Source: DATLBY01 sp035526665 (GTDB taxonomy: Bacteria > Acidobacteriota > Terriglobia > Bryobacterales > Bryobacteraceae). From it: 24,870 nt of DNA. A program made the translations under genes and the position numbers. Shown in pieces: positions 7,425 to 14,184 of this stretch (positions within the stretch are counted from its first letter, which is position 1; every line of letters starts with the position of its first letter). The stretch covers positions 1-24,870 of the forward strand of contig DATLBY010000262.1 of the NCBI GenBank assembly GCA_035526665.1, read 5' to 3'. The notes beneath the pieces are model-generated. The model was not told the origin of the DNA, did no database searches, and worked only from the letters and a program-made list of their open reading frames with translations.

Positions 7425-9626
7425 TCACATGATGCCGAACAGCTCGCGATAGTAGGGACCGGCGTACTCCTCTTCCGGCCGCGGCGGCCGCAAACGTAAC
7501 GCATCTGGTGCGCCGGCGAGTTGAAACGCGCGCGCCGCCGCTGTATAAGCCTTCGCGAATTCCGGCGGCGGCACGGCCATTCCCACCGGCGACACAGGGT
7601 CGGAGATCGACACAGGCCGCGGCGCGACAGCGGCAATCAGGTCGGGCAGATCAAAGTCCATCAGCGCGCCAGGAACAATCTGATCGAAAACCAGCTTGTG
7701 CAGAGCGTTGGCGACGACCGCATCGTAGGAGATCAACATGTGTTCCAGCGCCAGGCTGCGCAGCCGCGGATCGAAGACCGCCGCATAAAGGAGGGGCACA
7801 GCGCCCGCGTTTCGTCCCAAGCCTGTAATGCCCGCCGGGTCCACGTCCGGACGAGCTGCTAATAGATCGATGCCGCGAATAATATCCTGGGCGCGCATAC
7901 CGGCCAGCGTGCGGCGCAGAAGGATCGCTGTCATGGCGTTCTCGTAGTCGCCAAAGTAGCGATAGGATTCGGTATCGTTCAGATCGGCCTTGGCCTTGGT
8001 CTCTCCCATGCCGCGGGGGTCGATGGAGAGCACCGCCTTGCCCGAAGAGGCGAGCGTGTGAGCGACTTTCGCGGCCGCCGATTTACCTGCGCCGTCCACC
8101 ACGATCACGGCGCGCCGCCGGGCCTGTGCCGTTGCCGCGGGCATGTATAAGAGAGCGGGTATGAAAATGCCAGGCTCACTTTCGTATACCAGCTTCTCGA
8201 TGGCGTAACCTTCGCGCTTGATTGTTCCGTAGGGTGTTACCGGCACGGGGCCGGATCGGGGCGTGTAGCCGCTGCGCGTCATGGCGGCGCGCCGCACCTT
8301 TTCCTGAAACGGCTTCAGCGTGGCGGCCTCAGGAGCCGGCCTGTTCTGGCGCAGCCGGCCGGCGCGGGCGCGATTCAACGTGAGCACTGTTTCGCCACCC
8401 AACGACGAGGCAACCTGGCCGGTGGGAGTGCAATCGAGAGTCTGAGGCGATTCGGGTTGGATCTGAACCTCCGTGGCTGGCTGCGCGCCGCCGGACTTTG
8501 TCCAGCGGGCAAACCACTCATAGGCAGCGAGACGCCGTGGCTGTGAATAGCCGTGTCCGTCGTCCGCCTCCACCATTTGCAGCTTATCCGGCTGCTCCAG
8601 GGCCGCATACACAGCTTTGGCCTCGGCAAACGACTCGCGTGCGCCGTCGATCGGAAAAAAGTCGCGGATCGCGGAGAGCATCAGATACGGCTTGGGAGCG
8701 GCCGCATAAATGAAATCGGGATAATCGAGGCCATCGGCGAGCCAACCGGGAAAGACCTGCTCCGCATCTTGCGGGCCGAGCGTCTTCAACATCCAATGCC
8801 AGGAGGTGATGTAGCAGGATGGAGCGGCCACTTTGATGCGGTCATCGAGAGCCGAGAGATAGGCGGTGTGCGTCCCGCCGCCCGAATTGCCGGTGCAGAT
8901 GACCCGCTCGGGGTCGACTTCCTTGCGCGACAGGAGATAGTCGAGAGCGCGCAGCCCGTCGAAAATTGTGTAGCGGGCGATGTGATGGCCGGTCAGCAGG
9001 CACTGTATGCCCTGAATTGTATGCTCGGTGGTGGAGCCGCGCAGTTTTGAATCCTGCAGGTCCGCATCGTAGATCTGGACGCGCTCCCCCTGCCCGACGG
9101 GATCCCACGTGAGGGCCACGTAGCCTTTGCGCGCCAGCGTCGCGAGCATCTGCTGCCAGGTGGAGTTCGCCTTGCCTCCGAGTTCGTGACCGAGCGGGTA
9201 TAAAACAGCGGGATAGGGCGCTTTGCCGGCCGCCGGCAGATACAGGTTTGCCGTAACGTAGAAGTTCGGCTGACTCTCAAAGACGATCTTCTCGATGCGG
9301 TAGCCCTGGCGCTCGACAGTGCTTATCGTCCGAGGATTGAGGGGCGTGCGTTCCGGCAGACCGCCGATGGCCTGCAGAATGCGCTCGCGGACGTAGCGGC
9401 CGCGGCGCGTGACGTCCTCTGCGTTCCTCAGCTTGAGCGTATTCTTACGCGCTGTCACGCGCGCCTGCGCCTCGCGCTCCATGAAGTCCGGCAGCATCCG
9501 GTGGATGTTCTCGTATTCACTCAGCCCATGCAGAAAATCGAGGGCTTCGGAGTTTTGAGCGGTTGCCGGGGCGCAGGCGGCCAGTAGAAGCAAACAGTCT
9601 CGCCGGGTAAAGTGATTGTCTGTCAC
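7425..9626 (-). CDS. Fused double alpha/beta hydrolase (acetyl xylan esterase-like), second domain degenerate
   Basis: This 733-residue exported protein has the N-terminus FTRRDCLLLLAACAPATAQ, which combines a twin arginine with a lipobox-like LAAC. Domain 1 (about 100-380) is a complete serine hydrolase: nucleophile Ser248 in TGNSGGG, an Asp at about 322 in AIRDFFPIDG, and His358 in ADDGHGYS. Domain 2 (about 465-733) repeats the same fold; compare GYRIEKIVFESQP (108-120) with GYAIEKLVYESEP (473-485). Its nucleophile elbow is GRNAG (604-608), with Asn for Ser, and no catalytic His is evident near its end. The family deacetylates sugars and plant polysaccharides, which fits the toroid protein encoded 13 nt upstream. 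The start is GTG, with AAGGA overlapping the preceding stop. An internal duplication is certain; the substrate is inferred. Confidence 0.78.
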   Translation of the reverse strand: MTDNHFTRRDCLLLLAACAPATAQNSEALDFLHGLSEYENIHRMLPDFMEREAQARVTARKNTLKLRNAEDVTRRGRYVRERILQAIGGLPERTPLNPRTISTVERQGYRIEKIVFESQPNFYVTANLYLPAAGKAPYPAVLYPLGHELGGKANSTWQQMLATLARKGYVALTWDPVGQGERVQIYDADLQDSKLRGSTTEHTIQGIQCLLTGHHIARYTIFDGLRALDYLLSRKEVDPERVICTGNSGGGTHTAYLSALDDRIKVAAPSCYITSWHWMLKTLGPQDAEQVFPGWLADGLDYPDFIYAAAPKPYLMLSAIRDFFPIDGARESFAEAKAVYAALEQPDKLQMVEADDGHGYSQPRRLAAYEWFARWTKSGGAQPATEVQIQPESPQTLDCTPTGQVASSLGGETVLTLNRARAGRLRQNRPAPEAATLKPFQEKVRRAAMTRSGYTPRSGPVPVTPYGTIKREGYAIEKLVYESEPGIFIPALLYMPAATAQARRRAVIVVDGAGKSAAAKVAHTLASSGKAVLSIDPRGMGETKAKADLNDTESYRYFGDYENAMTAILLRRTLAGMRAQDIIRGIDLLAARPDVDPAGITGLGRNAGAVPLLYAAVFDPRLRSLALEHMLISYDAVVANALHKLVFDQIVPGALMDFDLPDLIAAVAPRPVSISDPVSPVGMAVPPPEFAKAYTAAARAFQLAGAPDALRLRPPRPEEEYAGPYYRELFGIM

Positions 9627-9639
9627 GAGTGTGGAATCC

Positions 9640-11391
9640 TTATTCAGCCGTTAGCCGGAATGCAATTTCCTGTTCGTTCGGGCGGACATAGCGGCCGGGC
9701 CGCGAGCGCAATTGCAGAGGCACGGATAGTGCAGCTACCGCGTGATCCAGCGTCTGCTCCGGCGCGTTCTGATACGGGTTGAACGGATAGGACGGCCATG
9801 TCAGGCGCGCGCCCGGATCGACATACAGCTTCCAGCCATGGTGTTGGATCCAGCCCCCAATCTCTTCGGGCCCGAGCTTCACCGGTTCGGCGGAGACAGT
9901 GATCGTCCGGTGAGCCGTCTGCAGTGTTTCCCCCGGGTGCAGGACGAGTTGCAGCGTTGCAAACGCCTCTTCGGGCGGCCTGCCCTTCCCCGAAATGGCA
10001 AAGCGTAGCTTAATTTCGCTGTCTGAAGGCGGAGCTACGAAGAGGTCGGCGAAGAAACTGTTGAAGGCCAGCGAGACGCGGTCGCCCGTGGGAGTCATCT
10101 GCAAGCGGCTGCTGGCCGGGAGGTGGAGAACCTCCCCGGTGGTCAGCTTCTCACGAAAGGTGGCGAGCTCGGGCTGGCGCTTGGAATTTGCGCCGCTAAT
10201 GATGAGACCGGCGCGCGAATGGAAGACGCTGATGTTCGCCTGCCGGTCCAGGTAGAACTGATTCGTGATGGCTTGCGTTTCGATCAAGCCGGATAGCGAA
10301 ACCGTCCACGGACCCGTTTTCCGGATGCCCGCCGGTATACTCATCTGCCGCACGTATCGATCGCCGTCCTGCGGAATGGGCGCGAGCGGGCCCTCGTGAT
10401 AGTACAGGGCATCCTGCGCCAGACGGCCAATCTGGTCCATGGTCAGACTTGCGGGACCGAAGAACTTTGACAGGAACTCGGCGTAGCGGCGGCCGTCCGG
10501 AAAGTGGCTAAACGCAAACTGTGACCAGGCGCTTACGCCCCAGTACCGGTTGCGATCGTTCATGGTTTCCACCGGGATCCCGTCCGGATAGGTGAAGTTC
10601 TCGTGAAAGGTGAGGGAACGCCTGAGCGCCTGAAGCGCGGCGGGATCCTTGCTGTGCTCGTAATAAACGGCGACGGCGGAAAGCGTCAGATGGTTATAAC
10701 CGATGGTTGGGCCATCGCGCGTATGCTCACCCCAGAAGCCGTCGGCTGACTGCTCCACTGCGGCGAAGCGGTGCAGGATGCGGCCGCCCAGGTCCTTCCA
10801 TTTCGGATTGTCGAACATCTGCCCCGCCAGGTAGAGCAATTGCGCCCATTGCGAATAGTGGTTGGGAGAGGTCCCGATATACGGGGACTGATACCACGGA
10901 AAATCGAGGCGCTCGGCGGCGTCGTTCTCGAGCGATGCCACATTCTCCAGCAGGGCTCGCTTCCAGCGCTCGCGGCGGGTAGCATCGAGCTCACGGCCGA
11001 TCAGCCGGTAGGCTTCCAACCAGGTGTATGTGTCCCAATCGCTGTCGAGGCGTGGCTTGAATTTGCCTTTTTCGTGCTCGGAGGCGAGCAGGTCCCCGAT
11101 GCGGATGGTCAGCGCCAGCAGCGCCGGGTCATGATACCTCGGATTGGCGGCGTGCTGCCTTGTATAGAGCACCGCCGGAGCCAGGATGGAATATCCGAAG
11201 TGCTTCCATCCGGCTGTGGTTTCAAGCTGCGCAAGATCCGCTGACGGTTCGGATCGGAGGCGGTCGTCGACTTTGCGCGCCCCGGCGTCGAGGAGCGCGA
11301 AATACCGGCCCGGCAGTTCCGCGGCGAGTAGCGCCGGAACAGCCGAAGCAAGGAGTAGAGTGATGCGGCTTAAGGTTGAGGCGGAGAACAT
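9640..11391 (-). CDS. Secreted protein, predicted (alpha/alpha) toroid polysaccharide lyase or hydrolase-like
   Basis: This 583-residue protein has a Sec-type signal peptide (MFSASTLSRITLLLASAVPALLAA). Residues about 30-330 are helical, with aromatic-rich loops such as DWDTYTWLEAYRLIGREL, SPYIGTSPNHYSQWAQLLY and DGFWGEHTRDGPTIGYNHLT. These resemble the incomplete alpha/alpha barrels of alginate and heparin lyases. Residues about 330-583 are beta-rich, with a sandwich-like pattern (GPWTVSLSGLIE, SVFHSRAGLIISGANSK). Tyr and His in the NHYSQW and GYNHLT loops could be catalytic, but I cannot assign the family. It sits between a small STGP-motif gene (22-nt overlap at its start) and the double esterase, suggesting a polysaccharide-degradation unit. 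Confidence 0.6.
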   Translation of the reverse strand: MFSASTLSRITLLLASAVPALLAAELPGRYFALLDAGARKVDDRLRSEPSADLAQLETTAGWKHFGYSILAPAVLYTRQHAANPRYHDPALLALTIRIGDLLASEHEKGKFKPRLDSDWDTYTWLEAYRLIGRELDATRRERWKRALLENVASLENDAAERLDFPWYQSPYIGTSPNHYSQWAQLLYLAGQMFDNPKWKDLGGRILHRFAAVEQSADGFWGEHTRDGPTIGYNHLTLSAVAVYYEHSKDPAALQALRRSLTFHENFTYPDGIPVETMNDRNRYWGVSAWSQFAFSHFPDGRRYAEFLSKFFGPASLTMDQIGRLAQDALYYHEGPLAPIPQDGDRYVRQMSIPAGIRKTGPWTVSLSGLIETQAITNQFYLDRQANISVFHSRAGLIISGANSKRQPELATFREKLTTGEVLHLPASSRLQMTPTGDRVSLAFNSFFADLFVAPPSDSEIKLRFAISGKGRPPEEAFATLQLVLHPGETLQTAHRTITVSAEPVKLGPEEIGGWIQHHGWKLYVDPGARLTWPSYPFNPYQNAPEQTLDHAVAALSVPLQLRSRPGRYVRPNEQEIAFRLTAE

Positions 11392-12002
11392 GAAGCCATC
11401 AGGATATCCGATTCGCGCTCCACCGAGGCAAGCAGGATTTTCAAATCCTCTTCGTGGCTTAGCGCCGGATGGGTTCGTTTTGCCAAAACAGCTTTTGCGG
11501 TATCGGCGCGGGGTGGAATCGTGTCGCGGACCACCGGAAGGACGCTGGCGCGCTGCGAACGGATTGTCTGGACGGTGCGGAGTTCCTTGATCGCGCGGTG
11601 GAAGGTGCGTTCAAAGCGCTGCGTGTAGCGTGCCAGACGGTCGAGCTTCTTGTCGGATTCCGGATCCGCGAGCGGGTCGAGTCCGCCGTCGCACACGCCG
11701 GCTTCGAGGAGGCGGACGCGGCGGAGGTTCCAGGAGGAGGCGATGATCTCACCCGCGAGCGTGATTTCGAGCATGCCGGCGGGCTGAAGATCGGCCAGCC
11801 AGGCGGCCTCGAACTGCTGCCATTCTTCGCGTTCCTCCTGCCAGATGACGAGTTCACGACAGGACAGGCCGTGCTTGCGGGCATTTTGGGAGGAGCGCTC
11901 CTTGCCCGCATCCGTTTGGGGACCGGTGGAGTGTTGCGCGTTATTCTGGTTGCGCTCAGGGATAGTGGCGGGGGCCTTTTCGGCGCCTTTCCATTCAGGC
12001 AT
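11370..12002 (-). CDS. Hypothetical protein with STGP-x-T-x2-GK N-terminal motif
   Basis: This 210-residue soluble, strongly charged protein has no signal peptide. Its N-terminus carries NNAQHSTGPQTDAGKERSSQ (19-38) followed by NARKHGL. I know this motif from many multi-copy uncharacterised proteins in Acidobacteria and other soil bacteria; no function is established. The rest is predicted helical, with a basic segment DRLARYTQRFERTFHRAIKE. GGGAG-type purines (GGGAG) lie 8-9 nt upstream of the ATG. Its last 22 nt overlap the start of the downstream secreted toroid gene, so the two may be coupled, although their products would act in different compartments. Confidence 0.65.
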   Translation of the reverse strand: MPEWKGAEKAPATIPERNQNNAQHSTGPQTDAGKERSSQNARKHGLSCRELVIWQEEREEWQQFEAAWLADLQPAGMLEITLAGEIIASSWNLRRVRLLEAGVCDGGLDPLADPESDKKLDRLARYTQRFERTFHRAIKELRTVQTIRSQRASVLPVVRDTIPPRADTAKAVLAKRTHPALSHEEDLKILLASVERESDILMASCSPPQP

Positions 12003-12096
12003 GAGAATGTCTCCCTGCCCCGAACCTAGCAGACGAACCCGGAATTTCGAGCCCTGGCGGGCTGGAGCAGGGCCGGGAAATGGCCGTGAATGGTTG

Positions 12097-12139
12097 AGCG
12101 GTAGAGAGTTATGGAAACGTAAAAAAACTCTCTACCGCT
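12097..12139. repeat. Perfect 14-bp inverted repeat (hairpin) in intergenic region
   Basis: The arms AGCGGTAGAGAGTT (12097-12110) and AACTCTCTACCGCT (12126-12139) pair perfectly around a 15-nt loop. No T-run follows on either strand, so it is not a standard intrinsic terminator. It lies between the STGP-motif gene and the toxin-antitoxin operon, at the left edge of the AT-rich island. It could be a REP-like palindrome or a remnant end of a small mobile element. Confidence 0.7.
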
Positions 12140-12195
12140 GTGACTGAGGAGGCCAGGCAGCGCGAGCATGTGGACGGCGGGGCTTGAGCAGTAGT

Positions 12196-12220
12196 ATTCA
12201 TGCATTCCGTGAATTCGTGA
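12196..12220 (+). promoter_or_regulatory. Tandem short repeats, candidate HigA operator
   Basis: Three related units follow each other: ATTCATG (12196-12202), ATTCCGTGA (12204-12212) and ATTCGTGA (12213-12220), ending exactly at the -35 box. Antitoxins of this class bind repeats at their own promoter, so these are candidate operator sites. The repeats are short and could be fortuitous. Confidence 0.35.
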
Positions 12221-12249
12221 TTGACACTCACCGTTGAATGTTTTAGACT
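12221..12249 (+). promoter_or_regulatory. Sigma-70-type promoter of the higBA operon
   Basis: A perfect TTGACA (-35, 12221-12226) is followed after 17 nt by TAGACT (-10, 12244-12249, four of six consensus positions). The toxin ATG is only 9 nt after the -10 hexamer, and no Shine-Dalgarno fits between them. The toxin mRNA would therefore be leaderless or nearly so. Confidence 0.6.
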
Positions 12250-12258
12250 CTAATACGC

Positions 12259-12555
12259 ATGGAGGTTCGGTTCCGAGATTCCTACTATGAGCAAATCGAA
12301 AGAGATCCGAAGTATTCGAGCAACTTTGATGCGAGGATCATCAAGGCATACAGGAACCGCATAAACTATATCCGGCAAGCCGTAGATGAGCGCGATATGT
12401 TCGCCCTCAGGTCTTGGCGTTTTGAAAAGTTGAAAGGCTCTCGTTGTCACCAATACTCAATCCGCCTGAATGACCAATGGAGGTTGATATTGGAGATGGA
12501 GGGCGACGCACCCAACAAGATTATCGTTATTGTGCAAATTGAGGACTACCACTAA
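12259..12555 (+). CDS. higB: HigB-like type II toxin (RelE/ParE superfamily)
   Basis: This 98-residue basic protein has the length and pattern of HigB/'plasmid maintenance killer' toxins. The core is LRSWRFEKLKGSRCHQYSIR (50-69), then NDQWRLILE (71-79) and the typical closing strand IVIVQIEDYH. HigB toxins are ribosome-associated mRNA endonucleases with a RelE fold; Arg and His residues in the core (Arg62, His64, Arg75) are candidate catalytic residues. The antitoxin gene begins 2 nt after its stop codon, in the toxin-first order characteristic of higBA. Base composition is more AT-rich than the flanking genes, consistent with lateral acquisition. Confidence 0.87.
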   Translation: MEVRFRDSYYEQIERDPKYSSNFDARIIKAYRNRINYIRQAVDERDMFALRSWRFEKLKGSRCHQYSIRLNDQWRLILEMEGDAPNKIIVIVQIEDYH

Positions 12556-12557
12556 AA

Positions 12558-13688
12558 ATGAACCATCAAACAAATCCCGAAGCGTTTGCCCCTGGCGAGT
12601 ACATTCGCGAGGAGATTGAGGTTCGCGGGTGGACTCAGTTGGATTTAGCGGAGATCCTTGGGCGTCCACCGCAAGCGGTCAGTGAGATTATTACCGGCAA
12701 GCGCTCGATTACGACAGATACCGCCATGGCACTTGGTGACGCATTTGGTACGAGCGCGCAGGTGTGGCTGAACCTTGAGAGTTCATACCAACTTTCTCGT
12801 ATTTCTGGAAAGGACGATTCGGTTTCGCGGAAGGCCAAACTCTATGAAATCGCCCCTTTGAAAGATATGCAGCGTCGAGGATGGATTGAAACTTCAAGCA
12901 ATATTGATGTGCTGGAAGCCCAGGTGTTGAACTTTTACGACATTAAATCGCTTTCCGATCCAATATACTTTCACCATGCAGCCCGCAAGTCCACAGACTA
13001 TTCCTCAATCACCCCAGGTCAACTAGCTTGGCTCTATCGATGCCGCCGTCTGGCCAAAGGTGTTCCGGTAACACGCAAATTCAGCTCAGCGTCTTTCGAT
13101 GCCTGTTTAAAGCGCCTGTCCTCCTTGCGAGCAGCAACAGAAGAGATCCGGCATATTCCTGAGATTCTCAGTCATGCAGGAATACGATTCCTCATCGTTG
13201 AGCCACTCCCGCAAACTAGTGTTGACGGCGTGTGCTTCTGGCTTGATACCGAGTCACCCGTGATCGCGCTATCTCTCAGATTCGACAGAATCGATTATTT
13301 CTGGCATACATTAATGCATGAAATGAAGCACGTCAAAGAACGGGAGGGCATGGAACAACCCACGATAGATATGAACCTAGTGGGCTCTGATGCCCAACCG
13401 TTTGAAGATAAGAGTGATTCTGAAAAAGCGGCCGATACCTTTGCCATCGACTTTCTAGTGAATCAGCAAAAACTCTCAGAGTTTGTCATTCGAGTGCGGC
13501 CTCTGTTCTCAAAAGCGAAAATTGCAGCGTTCGCAGCAAAGCAGCATGTTCACCCCGGAATCGTGGTTGGGCAGCTTCATCATAAGAAGACTTTCCAGTT
13601 CCGGTACCATCGCGATTTCTTGGAGAAGATCAAAGAAATCATTACTGAAGTGTCTCTGACGGATGGGTGGGGGCACTCCAAACCATAA
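12558..13688 (+). CDS. higA: HigA-like antitoxin fused to ImmA/IrrE-type metalloprotease domain
   Basis: This 376-residue protein is about four times the length of a classical HigA. Residues 13-77 form the XRE-type HTH of HigA antitoxins (GEYIREEIEVRGWTQLDLAE, then PPQAVSEIITGKRSIT). A linker follows to a C-terminal zinc-protease-like domain (about 200-345): WHTLMHEMKHVKERE contains HExxH at 254-258, and SEKAADTFAIDFLV supplies a third ligand, probably Glu289. ImmA/IrrE proteases cleave partner repressors, as in ICEBs1 ImmA/ImmR and Deinococcus IrrE/DdrO. The protein should repress the operon and neutralise HigB; the protease domain might trigger its own or another repressor's cleavage. The protease signature is intact, so activity is likely, but the substrate is unknown. 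Confidence 0.85.
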   Translation: MNHQTNPEAFAPGEYIREEIEVRGWTQLDLAEILGRPPQAVSEIITGKRSITTDTAMALGDAFGTSAQVWLNLESSYQLSRISGKDDSVSRKAKLYEIAPLKDMQRRGWIETSSNIDVLEAQVLNFYDIKSLSDPIYFHHAARKSTDYSSITPGQLAWLYRCRRLAKGVPVTRKFSSASFDACLKRLSSLRAATEEIRHIPEILSHAGIRFLIVEPLPQTSVDGVCFWLDTESPVIALSLRFDRIDYFWHTLMHEMKHVKEREGMEQPTIDMNLVGSDAQPFEDKSDSEKAADTFAIDFLVNQQKLSEFVIRVRPLFSKAKIAAFAAKQHVHPGIVVGQLHHKKTFQFRYHRDFLEKIKEIITEVSLTDGWGHSKP

Positions 13689-13946
13689 CGAACAGATGCA
13701 GGGCTTAGCCACTCGGCATATCACCGAGACCGGGCACACGTAAGTGATCGACATCAATTGAGTTTGCGCGATACAGCATCGCTGTCTTTATCGCGTGCTG
13801 ATGCTGTCAGCCTCAGCGGAGAGTATGCGCAAATTTACGAGCAGGAATTTTGTTCCAGTGTTTTGCGATCCCGGAGGGAAACGGTTGGTGGAATCCAATG
13901 GCCAATTTTGTGGCCCGTGACCCCAGTGATTAAAATTTCATACTGA
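13689..13946. other. Gene-poor stretch between antitoxin and ORF6N remnant
   Basis: No convincing gene is seen here. A 62-codon frame at 13758-13946 starts at TTG and shows no recognisable domain. Near the right end, two imperfect direct repeats each join AATTT to TGACCC: 13904-13924 and 13934-13950. Such repeated ends recall IS21-type terminal repeats, but no transposase or partner end is present. Confidence 0.35.
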
Positions 13947-14165
13947 CCCAATACCAAAATTTATTCGATTCGTGGATACAGGGCCATGAACGACCGCGAC
14001 TTGGCCGAGGTCTACGGGGTCGAGACCCGCGCGCTCGGCCAGGCGGTTAAGCGCAACATCGACCGGTTTCCGGGCGACTGCATGTTCCAACTGAACGACA
14101 ATGAAGCGTCGGCTCTAAGGTCACAATTAGTGATCCTAAAAAAGGGCCGTGGCCGCTATCCCTAA
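13947..14165 (+). pseudogene. ORF6N-domain DNA-binding protein, truncated remnant
   Basis: The frame reads KIYSIRGYRAMNDRDLAEVY then GVETRALGQAVKRNIDRFPG and CMFQLNDNEASALRSQL, closing with GRGRYP and a stop. This is the N-terminal part of the ORF6N domain found in phage antirepressor-type and chromosomal DNA-binding proteins. The domain's first residues lie upstream of the first available ATG (13986), immediately after an in-frame TGA (13944). The conserved continuation after GRRY is missing because of TAA at 14163. The gene is therefore broken at both ends; the best intact reading from ATG gives 59 residues. Its presence beside higBA supports a laterally acquired, recombined island. Confidence 0.72.
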
Positions 14166-14184
14166 TCCGCAGCAGGATCCATCC

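Noticed and set aside
12196..12212. ATGCATTCC upstream of higB as a second NsrR site
   Set aside because: It shares ATGCATT with the globin operator, but there is no matching second arm at the 17-nt spacing.
13758..13946. 62-codon frame with a TTG start between higA and the ORF6N remnant
   Set aside because: No recognisable domain, no ribosome-binding site, and its 3' half covers the IS-end-like repeats, so it is probably not a gene.
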